Shown here piece by piece: positions 15,639-24,306 of a stretch of DNA of 40,573 nucleotides. The DNA is from an uncultured Monoglobus sp. (GTDB taxonomy: Bacteria; Bacillota; Clostridia; Monoglobales; Monoglobaceae). How positions within the stretch are numbered: position 1 is the stretch's first letter; each line of letters opens with the position of its first letter. The stretch is from the NCBI GenBank assembly GCA_947585115.1, contig CANPWW010000016.1, positions 1 to 40,573 of the forward strand, in the 5' to 3' direction. The notes under the pieces are model-generated. The model saw only the letters and a list, made by a program, of their open reading frames with translations. It did not search any database and was not told the origin of the DNA. A program made the translations under genes and the position numbers.

Positions 15639-16071
15639 CGGTTTTCACCTCGCCGAGAAGATAGTCGATCGCCAGCAGATAGCCCCGAAGGCCCAGGCCG
15701 CAGATCTGGCCGACGCAGCCCGCCGCGGTCACCGACTTATGCCGAAATTCCTCGCGCTTGTGGATGTTGCTGATGTGGACCTCCACCGCCGGCAGGTTTA
15801 CCGCCTTTAGCGCGTCCAGTATCGCGTAGCTGTAGTGGGTGTAGGCGCCGGGATTTATCACTATGCCGTCGAAATTCGCAAGGGCGTGGTGTATAAAGTC
15901 GATGATCTCGCCCTCGCCGTTGCTCTGCAGCACGACCGCCTCGCAGCCGCGCTCCGCAGCGTGGTCCTCGATCATTTTTTCAAGCTGCCGGTAGCCGGTG
16001 TTGCCGTACACGTCCGGCTCGCGGATGCCCAGCATATTAATATTCGGCCCGTTTATTACCATGATCTTCAT
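15631..16071 (-). CDS. aroQ: Type II 3-dehydroquinate dehydratase
   Basis: This 146-residue enzyme dehydrates 3-dehydroquinate to 3-dehydroshikimate and forms a dodecamer in known members. NGPNINMLGIREPDVYG carries the catalytic Tyr and flexible loop. QSNGEGEIIDFIHHA, NPGAYTHYSYAI (with the conserved Asn and Tyr) and EVHISNIHKREEFRH (catalytic His) follow. Length is typical. The start overlaps the aroK stop in an ATGA arrangement, with AAGGAG inside aroK; its 3' end overlaps aroE. Confidence 0.96.
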   Translation of the reverse strand: MKIMVINGPNINMLGIREPDVYGNTGYRQLEKMIEDHAAERGCEAVVLQSNGEGEIIDFIHHALANFDGIVINPGAYTHYSYAILDALKAVNLPAVEVHISNIHKREEFRHKSVTAAGCVGQICGLGLRGYLLAIDYLLGEVKTDE

Positions 16072-16583
16072 AATATTTCTCCTTTCCTGACGGTGTTTCT
16101 GATTAGGCGGAGGATCTCTCCGAGGGCGGAGGCGAAGGTCCCGTCGTTTATGACAAGGGCGGTCGCCGCCTCTCTGTATTTGTCGTATCGCTCGTTATAC
16201 AGAATTTTGAGCCGCTCCGCGTTGTCTTTGAGCAGCGGTCTGCCCGAAGTGTCTATATCCCCGGCGATAAGCTCAAGCGGACGGTCGATAAATATGACGG
16301 CCGCGCCCGATTCTTTCATTATTTTGATGTTCTCATCGCGGGTGACTATGCCGCCGCCGGTCGAAATTATCCGATCGTCGCCGCGTAGGCAGCCGCGCAG
16401 CGCCTCGGTCTCGATCTTTCGGAATTCCTCCTCGCCGCGCTCGGCAAAGATGTCTGGTATCGGGCCCTCGCGGTGCTCGATCTCCGCGTCGGTGTCCATG
16501 AACTCAAGGTTCAGGCTGTCCGCCGCGGCCTTGCCGAAAGCCGACTTGCCGCAGCCCGGCATTCCGATAAGCAAAACGTTCAT
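16068..16583 (-). CDS. aroK: Shikimate kinase
   Basis: The 171-residue kinase makes shikimate 3-phosphate from shikimate and ATP. It has the P-loop GMPGCGKS at residues 7-14, the MDTDAEIEHREG magnesium and shikimate-binding region, FRKIETEAL, STGGGIV, and the GRPLLKD lid arginine segment. The ATG has AGAGGT 7 nt upstream and follows pheA by 12 bp. It overlaps aroQ by 4 bp. Confidence 0.95.
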   Translation of the reverse strand: MNVLLIGMPGCGKSAFGKAAADSLNLEFMDTDAEIEHREGPIPDIFAERGEEEFRKIETEALRGCLRGDDRIISTGGGIVTRDENIKIMKESGAAVIFIDRPLELIAGDIDTSGRPLLKDNAERLKILYNERYDKYREAATALVINDGTFASALGEILRLIRNTVRKGEIL

Positions 16584-16595
16584 ATATAATACCTC

Positions 16596-17777
16596 TTATT
16601 CTTTCAGCTTGTAGTTTCCCAGAAGCTTGAACTCGCCCGTGCCCTCGATAACGTTGTTGGTGACGCGGCGCACGTGCCCGTCAAGCAGGTTCCCGCAGTA
16701 ATCCACAAAAAACATGTACTCGAAGTTCCTGTCATACAGCGGGCGCGACTCCAGCTTTACCAGATTCAGGTCGCCCCGCGCGAAGCATGCCAATATTCTG
16801 TGCAGCTCGCCGCTCTGGTGGGGCAGAGTGAACGCGGCGCTGATCTTGTCGCAGCTCTCGTCGATCTCCAGATTTTTTGAAACGATTATAAAGCGCGTGG
16901 TGTTCTTGGCGCTGTTGTTTATGTCCTCAGCCAGAACCTTGAGCCCGTAAAGCTCGGCGTTCTGCCGTCCCGCGATGGCGGCCTTGCTCTTGTCGCCCTC
17001 GGACGCCACCTTTTGTGCGCTCTGCGACGTGCTGTAATACTCCTTGAGCTCAACTTCGCCCAAGGTCTTTAAAAACTCGCGGCTCTGCATTATGCCCTGC
17101 TCGTGGGAATACACGGTCCTGATGTCCGAAAGCTCCGCTCCGGGAACGCCCAGCAGGCAATGGCGTATCGGCACGTCTACCTCGCCGGTGATGAAATATC
17201 CGTATTTGGCGAGAAGATCGATCACGTCGGCTATCGTGCCGGTATATGAGTTCTCGATGGGAAGCACCGCGTAGTCGGCGTTTCCGCTCTCAAGCTCCGA
17301 AAACGCGCTGTCGAAGGTGGGCACGCTGCGGCGCTTTGAGTCCGCGCCGAAATATTTTATCGCCGCCTGCTCGGTGTACGAGCCGCCGGCGCCGTAGAAC
17401 ACGATCTTTGGATCTTCGATCGGGGACTTGGGGTCGAGCAGATCCTCGACCATAGTGCGGTTGCATCCCACAAGCTCTCTGGTCTGGCGCTCGCGGCTGA
17501 TCGACATTATCGCAGCGTAGAACTCGTATACCTCGTTCTTTTGGCGCTTGCCCTCCACAAGGTCCATCTTGCTCATCAGCACCTGTTTCTCGCGCTCCGA
17601 GTCAAGAACAGCCTTGCCCACGCTCCGCTTGTAGTCCGCCACGCCGCTGCTCAGCTCCATGCGCCGCAGAAACAGCGGCAGGAGCTCTGAGTCGATCTTG
17701 TCGATCTCCGCGCGGAGCTCGTCGAGCTTTGTGTCGTATTCTTTTTCATTGATTTTATTTATTTGCTCTTTGTCCAT
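16596..17777 (-). CDS. pheA: Bifunctional chorismate mutase / prephenate dehydratase (P-protein)
   Basis: The 393-residue protein converts chorismate to prephenate and then to phenylpyruvate, the Phe branch. Residues about 15-100 form an AroQ-type mutase helix bundle (LRAEIDKIDSELLPLFLRRM, VADYKRSVGKAVLDSERE). About 122-305 is the dehydratase (FYGAGGSYTEQAA, PIENSYTGTI, the KNTTRFIIV catalytic TRF motif). About 315-390 is an ACT domain with ESRP, which in relatives binds Phe for feedback inhibition. The start at 17777 follows an AGGATG-type site; longer in-frame starts would overlap aroC and lack a site. Confidence 0.95.
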   Translation of the reverse strand: MDKEQINKINEKEYDTKLDELRAEIDKIDSELLPLFLRRMELSSGVADYKRSVGKAVLDSEREKQVLMSKMDLVEGKRQKNEVYEFYAAIMSISRERQTRELVGCNRTMVEDLLDPKSPIEDPKIVFYGAGGSYTEQAAIKYFGADSKRRSVPTFDSAFSELESGNADYAVLPIENSYTGTIADVIDLLAKYGYFITGEVDVPIRHCLLGVPGAELSDIRTVYSHEQGIMQSREFLKTLGEVELKEYYSTSQSAQKVASEGDKSKAAIAGRQNAELYGLKVLAEDINNSAKNTTRFIIVSKNLEIDESCDKISAAFTLPHQSGELHRILACFARGDLNLVKLESRPLYDRNFEYMFFVDYCGNLLDGHVRRVTNNVIEGTGEFKLLGNYKLKE

Positions 17778-17788
17778 TTTTTCACATC

Positions 17789-18862
17789 CTAAAATCTGTC
17801 GTATAACAAATCCAGCAGCGCGGCCGCCGCCGCGTTCTCGATCACCACCGCTCCGCGGTGAACGACGCACGGGTCGTGTCTGCCGTGTATCTCGATCTCG
17901 GCGTTCTCCATTTTTTCGATATTGACCGTCCTCTGCTTTTGGGCGATCGACGGAGTCGGCTTGAGAACTGCACGGAACACGATCGGCATTCCGTTGGTTA
18001 TGCCGCCGTTTATGCCGCCGTTGTTGTTGGTGTAGGTTTTAACAACTCCGTTTTCAACATAAAACTCGTCGTTGGCCTCTTTTCCTGTCATTCCAGCGAA
18101 GTCCGCTCCGGCGCCGAACATGACAGCCTTTACCGCCGGAACCGAATACAGCATAGCCGACAGACGGCTCTCGACTGAGCCGAAAAACGGCTCGCCCTTT
18201 CCGGCGGGCATGCCGACCGCCGCGCACTCCACAATGCCGCCCACCGAGTTCAGGTCATTCTTCGCGGCCAGTATGCGCTCGCGCATCTGCTCTCCCTTTT
18301 TGTCGTCAATAACGGGAAAATCTTTTTTTGATACCGCCGCCAGATCGGCTGCCGAAACATTCGCGAGATCAAAGGGCTCATCCCACACGTCGGCTATGCG
18401 CAGAATATGAGCGCCCACGCTCACGCCCTCGGCCTCAAGCGCCTGCTTCGCAACGGCTCCGGCGAACACCAGCGGCGCTGTTATCCTTGCCGAAAAGTGG
18501 CCGCCGCCGCGGTAGTCGCGGTTCTCGCCATACTTAACATAGGCGGTGTAGTCCGCGTGGCCGGGGCGCATCAGGTCTTTCTCATAGTGCTTTGATATCG
18601 TGTTGGTGTTTCTGATAACTCCGGCAATCGGCGTGCCCGTCGTCATGCCGTTCACAAAGCCCGACATGATCTCAACCTTGTCGGCCTCTCGGCGCGAGGT
18701 CGAAATGCCGCTCCGCCCCGGAGAGCGCCGCTCCATCTCGGCCTCTATCCTGCCAAGGTCCAGCTTTATACCGCCCGGCAGGCCGTCTATCACAATGCCT
18801 ATGCCGAGCCCGTGGGACTCGCCGAAAATGCTGAGCCTTATATTTCTTCCGAATATGTTCAT
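17789..18862 (-). CDS. aroC: Chorismate synthase
   Basis: This 357-residue FMN-dependent enzyme turns EPSP into chorismate, the branch point. [18 protein letters not shown] at the N terminus, the [17 protein letters not shown] loop, the [12 protein letters not shown] flavin-binding motif and the C-terminal [18 protein letters not shown] signature are all present. GGAGG stands 5 nt before the ATG. It lies 29 bp after aroA and 11 bp before pheA in the operon. Length is normal. Confidence 0.96.
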   Translation of the reverse strand: MNIFGRNIRLSIFGESHGLGIGIVIDGLPGGIKLDLGRIEAEMERRSPGRSGISTSRREADKVEIMSGFVNGMTTGTPIAGVIRNTNTISKHYEKDLMRPGHADYTAYVKYGENRDYRGGGHFSARITAPLVFAGAVAKQALEAEGVSVGAHILRIADVWDEPFDLANVSAADLAAVSKKDFPVIDDKKGEQMRERILAAKNDLNSVGGIVECAAVGMPAGKGEPFFGSVESRLSAMLYSVPAVKAVMFGAGADFAGMTGKEANDEFYVENGVVKTYTNNNGGINGGITNGMPIVFRAVLKPTPSIAQKQRTVNIEKMENAEIEIHGRHDPCVVHRGAVVIENAAAAALLDLLYDRF

Positions 18863-18891
18863 ACCGTCCTCCGAATATGTTTTATACTAAA

Positions 18892-20160
18892 TCAAACCAG
18901 TCTGTCGTATACCTTAAAGAAGTCGGGATACGATTTTCTGACTGCCTGCTCCGCTCCGGTAATGCTGACCTCGCCCTCCGAGCGGCACGCGGCGATCGCG
19001 ATCGCCATCGCTATGCGGTGATCGTTCCACGACGAGCAGACGTTGCTCTCCAGCAGGTCGCGGCCGTTTATGATAAGGCCGTCCGCGGTCTCGCGGATAT
19101 CAACGCCCAGCCGCGAAAGCTCGGTGGATACCGCCTTGAGCCTGTCGCTCTCCTTGAGCCGCAGCCGTCCCGCATTTATTATCCGGCTCTCGCCGACGAG
19201 GAACGAGCAGAGCACCGCGGAGATAGGCACCAGATCGGGTATATCGCGTGCGTCTATCGTGATGCCGTGCATAACAGCCGTCTTTTTCGCCATAAGCCCG
19301 CCGTTGGGGCCCTTGACGATCCTGCCGCCCGCGCTCTTGATTATGTCGATTATCGCGCGGTCGCCCTGAAGGCTGTCGGGGTTCAAATTCATGCACTCCA
19401 CGTTGCAGCCGATGGCGTCCGCCACCAGGAAAAACGCGGCCTGCGAGTAATCCGCCTCGACCTTGAGCTCGCCGCAGCCTTTGTATTTCTGTCCGCCTTT
19501 TACACGGAACAGCTTGTATTTATAGTTTTCGATCTCGATCCCGAATTTTTTGAGAATGTCGATCGTCAGGTCGATATAACCCTTGCTCTCGCACTCGCCC
19601 GACACGACTATCTCGCTGTCGCCCTCAAGCAGCGGCAGCGCGAACAGCAGGCCGGTTATAAACTGTGAGCTGACGTTGCCCGCCAGGCCGTAGCTGCCGC
19701 TCTCGAGTTTTCCGTCCAGGATTATATAATCATCGCCCGTTTTGAGCTTGATCCCTTTCTCGCGGAAAATATTGAAGTAAGGCGTCTGGGGGCGTTTCAT
19801 CAGCCGTCCGCGGCCGACAAACTTGACCGGCACGCCTCTGCCCAGCGCCAACGGCATAAGGAACCGCAGCGTCGAGCCGCTCTCGAAGCAGTCGAGAGTT
19901 ATCATGTTTTTTACTTTATATGTCTTTTTGCCCGAAATGCTCACCGTCATGCTCTTGGTGTTGACGCGGCACTTGGCGCCCAAAGCGCGCATGCAGCCCA
20001 CGGTGGCGGTTATGTCGTCCGACATAACCACGTTTTCGATCACGCAGTCATCGCCGCTCAGAGCCGCAGCAATAATCGCCCGATGAGCCACGCTTTTGGA
20101 CGGCGGCACCGACACGGTGCCCCGAAGCATGCTCGGACGTATTACTTTAATATCTTCCAT
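18892..20160 (-). CDS. aroA: EPSP synthase (3-phosphoshikimate 1-carboxyvinyltransferase)
   Basis: The 422-residue enzyme joins shikimate 3-phosphate and phosphoenolpyruvate. Visible motifs are VPPSKSVAHRAIIAAAL, ESGSTLRFLMPLA, the VSSQFITGLLFALPLL loop, EADYSQAAFFLVADA, ESDRLKAVSTEL and NDHRIAMAIAIAA. The start is the ATG at 20160 with GGAGG 5 nt upstream; a TTG four codons earlier overlaps that site and is unlikely. It sits between aroB and aroC. The class (glyphosate sensitivity) was not decided from the sequence. Confidence 0.95.
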   Translation of the reverse strand: MEDIKVIRPSMLRGTVSVPPSKSVAHRAIIAAALSGDDCVIENVVMSDDITATVGCMRALGAKCRVNTKSMTVSISGKKTYKVKNMITLDCFESGSTLRFLMPLALGRGVPVKFVGRGRLMKRPQTPYFNIFREKGIKLKTGDDYIILDGKLESGSYGLAGNVSSQFITGLLFALPLLEGDSEIVVSGECESKGYIDLTIDILKKFGIEIENYKYKLFRVKGGQKYKGCGELKVEADYSQAAFFLVADAIGCNVECMNLNPDSLQGDRAIIDIIKSAGGRIVKGPNGGLMAKKTAVMHGITIDARDIPDLVPISAVLCSFLVGESRIINAGRLRLKESDRLKAVSTELSRLGVDIRETADGLIINGRDLLESNVCSSWNDHRIAMAIAIAACRSEGEVSITGAEQAVRKSYPDFFKVYDRLV

Positions 20161-20190
20161 AACATCCTCCAAAAAAGTTAAATAGTATAA

Positions 20191-21246
20191 TTAAATGTTC
20201 AAAAACTCGTCTTTCCTGAATTTTTTTATAAGCACGTCGCCTATGCCGCTCAGCAGTATCAGATTGATATAGGCGCCCTCGCCCTTTTTGTCGACGGCGG
20301 CCGCGTCGCCAAGCTGCCGCTTGCTTATCTCAACATGGGTCGGCAGACTGTAGTTTTCAAGTATTTTCGTCATTCTCTCGGCGGTGCCCTTTGGGGTCAG
20401 TCCCAGACGCTCGCCGTACTCGCAAGCCATCCGCATGCCGACGCCCACAGCCTCGCCGTGAGTGTATGTCTCGTAGTTGTACTGCTTTTCGATGGCGTGG
20501 CCGAAGGTGTGGCCGAAGTTTAGTATCATGCGTCCGCCCTTGTCGAACTCGTCCTCCTCTACCACCTGTCTTTTTATATCACAACAATTATATACTATTT
20601 TATCTATTTTTGCAAACAATTCTTTTGTGTTTTTTATATTTTCCAAAAGCTCAAACAATTCCTTGTCTTTTATTGCGCCGTATTTGATGACCTCGGCCAT
20701 TCCGTCGCTGAGAACTCGGGGCGAAAGCGTCTTTAAGCACTCGGTGTCGATTATGACCATTTTGGGCTGGTTGAACGCGCCCACAAGATTTTTGCCTCTC
20801 GGCAGATCTATCGCCACCTTGCCGCCCACGCTGGAATCAACCTGCGCCAGCAGGGTGGTCGGTATCTGAACGTAAGGCACACCGCGCAGCAGGCTCGCCG
20901 CCGCGTAGCCTGTCAGGTCGCCCACAACGCCGCCGCCCAGAGCGATTATCAGGTCGGAGCGGGTCAGGCCGAACGAGAGCATCCTGTCATAGAGCTCAAA
21001 CAGATATTTTTCGCTCTTGCTCTTTTCGCCCGCGGGGATCGTGATGAGCTCGGTCTCAAAGCCGCCGCTTTCAAGGCTGTTTATCACGGTGCCGCCGTAC
21101 AGCGGGCCTACGTTGGAGTCGGTCACAACGGCGATCTTTCCGCCTCCGAACACCTCTTTGATGTAGTCCGCGGTGTTCTTTAATATGTCCTTGTCGATAA
21201 TTATATCGTACTCTCTTTTGGGAATGTTTACTCTCAGTTTTTCCAT
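20191..21246 (-). CDS. aroB: 3-Dehydroquinate synthase
   Basis: The 351-residue NAD- and metal-dependent enzyme cyclises DAHP to 3-dehydroquinate. TDSNVGPLYG, PAGEKSKSEKYLFELYD, the GGGVVGDLTGYAAASLLRG nucleotide motif, PTTLLAQVDSSVGGKVAID, and the metal-binding NFGHTFGHAIE plus THGEAVGVGM segments are present. ATG 21246 has GGAG about 10 nt upstream and follows the tyrA stop by one base. A longer in-frame extension to 21357 runs through tyrA and is rejected. Confidence 0.96.
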   Translation of the reverse strand: MEKLRVNIPKREYDIIIDKDILKNTADYIKEVFGGGKIAVVTDSNVGPLYGGTVINSLESGGFETELITIPAGEKSKSEKYLFELYDRMLSFGLTRSDLIIALGGGVVGDLTGYAAASLLRGVPYVQIPTTLLAQVDSSVGGKVAIDLPRGKNLVGAFNQPKMVIIDTECLKTLSPRVLSDGMAEVIKYGAIKDKELFELLENIKNTKELFAKIDKIVYNCCDIKRQVVEEDEFDKGGRMILNFGHTFGHAIEKQYNYETYTHGEAVGVGMRMACEYGERLGLTPKGTAERMTKILENYSLPTHVEISKRQLGDAAAVDKKGEGAYINLILLSGIGDVLIKKFRKDEFLNI

Positions 21247-21247
21247 A

Positions 21248-22108
21248 TTATTCAGGCTCCTTTTCCTGCATGGTGATCTTGTTTTCGCAAACCGTGTTAA
21301 GCAGCTTTTCGAGATTGCCGCGGTCGGCTTTGTCCACAAGGCCGCGGATTTTTTCAAGGCTGCCTATCAGACGGTCGATCTCGCTTACCACGTTTTTCTT
21401 GTTTGAAATAAACAGCGAGCTCCACAGTTCGCCGTTTATCCGCGCCACTCTGGTGCAGTCACGGAAGGCGCCCGCAGTGTAGGCGCGGTTCATTTCGGGC
21501 GGATAGTCGAGGCATAGCGCCGACGCCGCCACGTGCATAAGGTCGCTGGTATAGGCGATCACGCGATCATGCTCGTCGGGATCGGCCATCGCTATGCGGG
21601 TGGCGCCTATGTATTTCGCCATCTCCCGCAGAAGGTCTATGCTGCTTTTTTTTGAATCTTTGTCGGGCGTTATTATAAATCCGCTCATCCAGAACAGCTC
21701 GGACGAGGCGTTCTCAAAACCGTCGACCTCTTTGCCGGCCATTGGGTGGCCTCCGACGTAATCGACGCCCTCGGGCAGAGCCGCGCGGATACGCTTCGCC
21801 ACACCGCTCTTTACGCCGCACACTTCCGAAACCACGGCGCCTTTTTTGAACCTGCCGCGGTTTAAGTCGATCAAACCGCCTATGCTGTCGGGATAGGTGC
21901 AGAACACCACCAGATCGGCTCCCTCGATCGCGTCGCCCGCGTTATCGTAAATCTCGCTCACCGCTTTGTTTTTAAGAGCGGCGGCGCGGGTCTTGGGGTT
22001 TATGTCGCAGCCCGTGATCAGGGCGCGCCTGAATCCTCTCAGCGCATACGCCAGCGAGCCGCCGATCAGGCCCAGACCGATAACCGCGACTTTAAAATCA
22101 CTTTCCAT
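21248..22108 (-). CDS. tyrA: Prephenate dehydrogenase
   Basis: The 286-residue enzyme oxidatively decarboxylates prephenate to 4-hydroxyphenylpyruvate, the Tyr branch. Its N terminus is a Rossmann fold (VAVIGLGLIGGSLA, near residues 6-19). VVFCTYPDS, the VGGHPMAGKEVDGFENA catalytic region and YTSDLMHVAASALCL follow. There is no ACT domain after the core, so feedback inhibition by an added domain is not evident. The ATG at 22108 has a GGGTGA-type site; a GTG start at 22126 overlapping the aroF stop is the alternative. Confidence 0.94.
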   Translation of the reverse strand: MESDFKVAVIGLGLIGGSLAYALRGFRRALITGCDINPKTRAAALKNKAVSEIYDNAGDAIEGADLVVFCTYPDSIGGLIDLNRGRFKKGAVVSEVCGVKSGVAKRIRAALPEGVDYVGGHPMAGKEVDGFENASSELFWMSGFIITPDKDSKKSSIDLLREMAKYIGATRIAMADPDEHDRVIAYTSDLMHVAASALCLDYPPEMNRAYTAGAFRDCTRVARINGELWSSLFISNKKNVVSEIDRLIGSLEKIRGLVDKADRGNLEKLLNTVCENKITMQEKEPE

Positions 22109-22122
22109 TTCTATCACCCGTA

Positions 22123-23142
22123 TCACACGATTTCTTTGTCAACATGCTTGCCTATGGCGCGCATTTTTTTCATAAGATTGTCAAACTGCGTCTCGTTCAG
22201 CGACTGAGCGCCGTCGCACCACGCCTTGGCCGGGTTGTTGTGAACTTCTATTATAAGTCCGTCGGCTCCCACCGCCATCGCCGCCAGCGACAGAGGCTCC
22301 ACCATCCAGCTCATACCCGCCGAATGCGACGGATCGACGATCACGGGAAGGTGGCTGAGACGCTTTACCGCGGGGATCGCGCTCAGATCAAGAGTGTTTC
22401 GTGTATATGTCTCAAAGGTCCTGATACCGCGCTCGCACAGAATAACATTGGGATTGCCCTCGGCCAGAATGTACTCGGCGGACATCAGCCACTCCTCGAT
22501 CGTGGCCGAGAGACCGCGCTTTAAGAGAATGGGCTTTGACGTTTTGCCCAGTTCCTTGAGCAGATCAAAGTTCTGCATGTTTCTGGCGCCCACCTGTATC
22601 ACGTCAACGTCTTTTTCGAAAACCTCTACCATTTTCGGAGACATGATCTCGGTCACTATCGGCAGACCTGTTTTGTCCCTCGCCTCTTTGAGCAGGCGCA
22701 GGCCCTCGAGTTCAAGGCCCTGGAACGAGTAGGGCGAGGTCCTGGGCTTGAACGCTCCGCCTCTCAGCAGAGCCGCTCCGCTCTTTTTGACGCTTTCGGC
22801 GACATGTACGATCTGCTCCTCGGTCTCGACGCTGCACGGGCCCGCTATGACCGTGAATGTGCCCTCTTTTCCTATCTCCGCGTTTCCGACCTTTATTTCG
22901 GTCGGCTCGGGATGGAACTTGCGGCTGGCCTTTTTGAACGGCTCCGCTATGCGCATAACGCGGTCAACGTGCACGTTGAGCATCAGCGTGTCCGGGTCGA
23001 TGCGGCTGGTGTCGCCCAAGAGACCCAACACGGTGCAGTCAACGCCCTTGTTTATCATAACGTCAAGGCCCATGTCCTCGATGTATGATATGATTTTTGT
23101 TACGTCATCCTCGCTTGTTTTCGGTTTTAAGATTACTACCAT
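22123..23142 (-). CDS. aroF: DAHP synthase, type I-beta with N-terminal ferredoxin-like domain
   Basis: The 339-residue first enzyme of the shikimate pathway condenses PEP and erythrose 4-phosphate. Residues 1-85 form the ferredoxin-like regulatory domain (VVILKPKTSEDDVTKII), which in Thermotoga-type enzymes mediates Tyr feedback. The barrel carries GPCSVETEEQI, RGGAFKPRTSPYSFQG, GARNMQNFDLL, LLKRG and DPSHSAG. AGGAGG lies 7 nt before ATG 23142; upstream in-frame codons run through the attenuator and are rejected. It is the first gene of the operon and is directly controlled by the leader at 23166-23429. Confidence 0.96.
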   Translation of the reverse strand: MVVILKPKTSEDDVTKIISYIEDMGLDVMINKGVDCTVLGLLGDTSRIDPDTLMLNVHVDRVMRIAEPFKKASRKFHPEPTEIKVGNAEIGKEGTFTVIAGPCSVETEEQIVHVAESVKKSGAALLRGGAFKPRTSPYSFQGLELEGLRLLKEARDKTGLPIVTEIMSPKMVEVFEKDVDVIQVGARNMQNFDLLKELGKTSKPILLKRGLSATIEEWLMSAEYILAEGNPNVILCERGIRTFETYTRNTLDLSAIPAVKRLSHLPVIVDPSHSAGMSWMVEPLSLAAMAVGADGLIIEVHNNPAKAWCDGAQSLNETQFDNLMKKMRAIGKHVDKEIV

Positions 23143-23165
23143 TTTATTTCCTCCTGAATATGTGT

Positions 23166-23203
23166 TTATAAAAATAAAAAGGACGAGCGCAAAGCCCATC
23201 CTT
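23166..23203 (-). terminator. Intrinsic terminator (attenuator) ahead of aroF
   Basis: In the minus-strand RNA, AAGGAUGGGC pairs with GCUCGUCCUU (10 bp with two G-U pairs, 5-nt loop; 23179-23203). A UUUUUAUUUUU tract follows directly. It lies between the leader peptide stop and the aroF ribosome site, so it would stop transcription before the operon. Confidence 0.88.
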
Positions 23204-23256
23204 GAATAATTTTCAAAGTTTTATGCTTTTATATTAGGAGCATAAACGGGCTTTAC
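23189..23256 (-). promoter_or_regulatory. Antiterminator pairing that competes with the aroF attenuator
   Basis: GUAAAGCCCGUU in the last codons of the leader ORF (plus-strand 23245-23256) can form 12 consecutive pairs, three of them wobble, with GAUGGGCUUUGC, the 5' arm of the terminator (23189-23200). A small TTATGCT/AGCATAA hairpin lies between the arms. Forming this helix would prevent the terminator. Confidence 0.8.
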
Positions 23257-23359
23257 CTGAATTGTCACACGGAAAATAGCCAAAGCTAAAGTAAAAGCTG
23301 TGGCTAAAATAGAAATATTCTGCTGTGTTATCAAGTTTTCCCTGCGGCAGATTACTCAT
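23234..23359 (-). CDS. Phe/Tyr-rich attenuator leader peptide of the aromatic operon
   Basis: This 41-residue ORF starts at ATG 23359, with AAGGAG 6 nt upstream, and ends with TAA. Residues 15-29 (YFYFSHSFYFSFGYF; 23273-23317) contain six Phe and four Tyr, ten aromatic residues of fifteen, and there is no Trp. The Phe/Tyr codons overlap an internal hairpin (23277-23306). The last codons cover the antiterminator arm. Known logic of such leaders: plentiful Phe/Tyr lets the ribosome reach the stop, cover the arm and allow termination; scarcity stalls it on the aromatic codons and frees the arm. The regulated genes make exactly Phe and Tyr. Confidence 0.87.
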   Translation of the reverse strand: MSNLPQGKLDNTAEYFYFSHSFYFSFGYFPCDNSGKARLCS

Positions 23360-23400
23360 TTTTAACTCCTTTAGTAAGCGTTGATTAAACACTGCCTGAT

Positions 23401-23429
23401 ATTATATAACATATCCGAGCAAATTGCAA
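23401..23429 (-). promoter_or_regulatory. Promoter of the aromatic operon
   Basis: TTGCAA (23429-23424), a 17-nt spacer and TATAAT (23406-23401) on the minus strand form a good sigma-A promoter. It starts about 20 bp after the fumarase alpha stop and would begin transcription about 35 nt before the leader peptide ATG. Confidence 0.8.
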
Positions 23430-23448
23430 GTGTTTTTTTGAAAAAATA

Positions 23449-24291
23449 TCAAATTATTTTTGTCAGGTGACGGGTCACGTGGCAGCTTATGTTTACCGCG
23501 CAGGGCATTCCGGCTATGTGGGTGGGGAATGTCTCGACATTGACGCCCAGAGCGGTCGTCGCTCCGCCGTAGCCCTGAGGGCCGATGCCCGTCTCGTTTA
23601 TCTTTTTGAGCAAAGTTTTTTCAAGCTCCGCGTAGTACGGGTCGGGATTATTTGAGTCAACGCTCCGAAGCAGCGCCTGTTTCGCCATAAGCGCCGCCTT
23701 TTCAAACGAGCCGCCTATTCCCACGCCGACAACGATGGGCGGGCACGGATTGCTTCCCGCGGTCTTTACCGTGTCTACAACAAAATCTATCACGCCGCTC
23801 AGACCCTCGGAGGGCTTGAGCATTTTTACCGCGCTCATGTTCTCGCTGCCGAAGCCTTTGGGAGCGATAGTTATCTCAATACTGTCGCCCGCGGCGAGCT
23901 CGGTGTGAATTATCGCCGGCGTGTTGTCGCCGGTGTTGCCGCGCCTTATCGGGTCGGCCACGACCGACTTGCGCAGATAACCGCTCTCATAGCCGCGGCG
24001 AACGCCCTCGTTCACGGCGTCGGTCAAAAGTCCGCCCGTGATATGGACATCCTGCCCGATTTTTATAAAGAATACCGCCATGCCGGTGTCCTGACAGATC
24101 GGCAGTTCCTCTTCCGCCGCGATGTCCGCGTTTTTGAGTATGTTTTTAAGCACATCCCTCGCGGCGGAGTTTGTCTCGGCGCCAAGACCGCGCTCAAGCG
24201 CCGACTTGATGTCGGCGTTTAAATTGCAGTTGGCGTCGATGCACATTTGCGCCACTGTGTCCGTAATAATTTTCGTGTCAATTTCTCTCAT
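23449..24291 (-). CDS. fumA: Class I (Fe-S) fumarate hydratase, alpha subunit
   Basis: The 280-residue protein matches the alpha subunit of two-subunit fumarase / L-tartrate dehydratase, which interconverts fumarate and malate using a [4Fe-4S] cluster. Three likely cluster cysteines stand in PICQDTG (C66), GSNPCPP (C183) and NISCHVTRH (C270). VADPIRRGNTGDNTP and GIGGSFEKAALMAKQALLR are family segments. It starts 15 bp after the PMT-type gene, on the same strand. The beta subunit, normally next to it, is absent here: downstream lies the aromatic operon promoter. Tartrate dehydratase alpha is an alternative. Confidence 0.88.
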   Translation of the reverse strand: MREIDTKIITDTVAQMCIDANCNLNADIKSALERGLGAETNSAARDVLKNILKNADIAAEEELPICQDTGMAVFFIKIGQDVHITGGLLTDAVNEGVRRGYESGYLRKSVVADPIRRGNTGDNTPAIIHTELAAGDSIEITIAPKGFGSENMSAVKMLKPSEGLSGVIDFVVDTVKTAGSNPCPPIVVGVGIGGSFEKAALMAKQALLRSVDSNNPDPYYAELEKTLLKKINETGIGPQGYGGATTALGVNVETFPTHIAGMPCAVNISCHVTRHLTKII

Positions 24292-24306
24292 AATTTATCC
24301 CCGCTT

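Noticed and set aside
20161-23199. Upstream-extended starts for aroA, aroB, tyrA and aroF
   Set aside because: The longer starts lie within neighbouring genes or the attenuator and lack ribosome sites, whereas the internal ATG codons have good sites.
23143-23448. T-box riboswitch upstream of aroF
   Set aside because: No T-box core sequence (TGGNACCGCG type) in the leader; the leader ORF and alternative hairpins explain the region.
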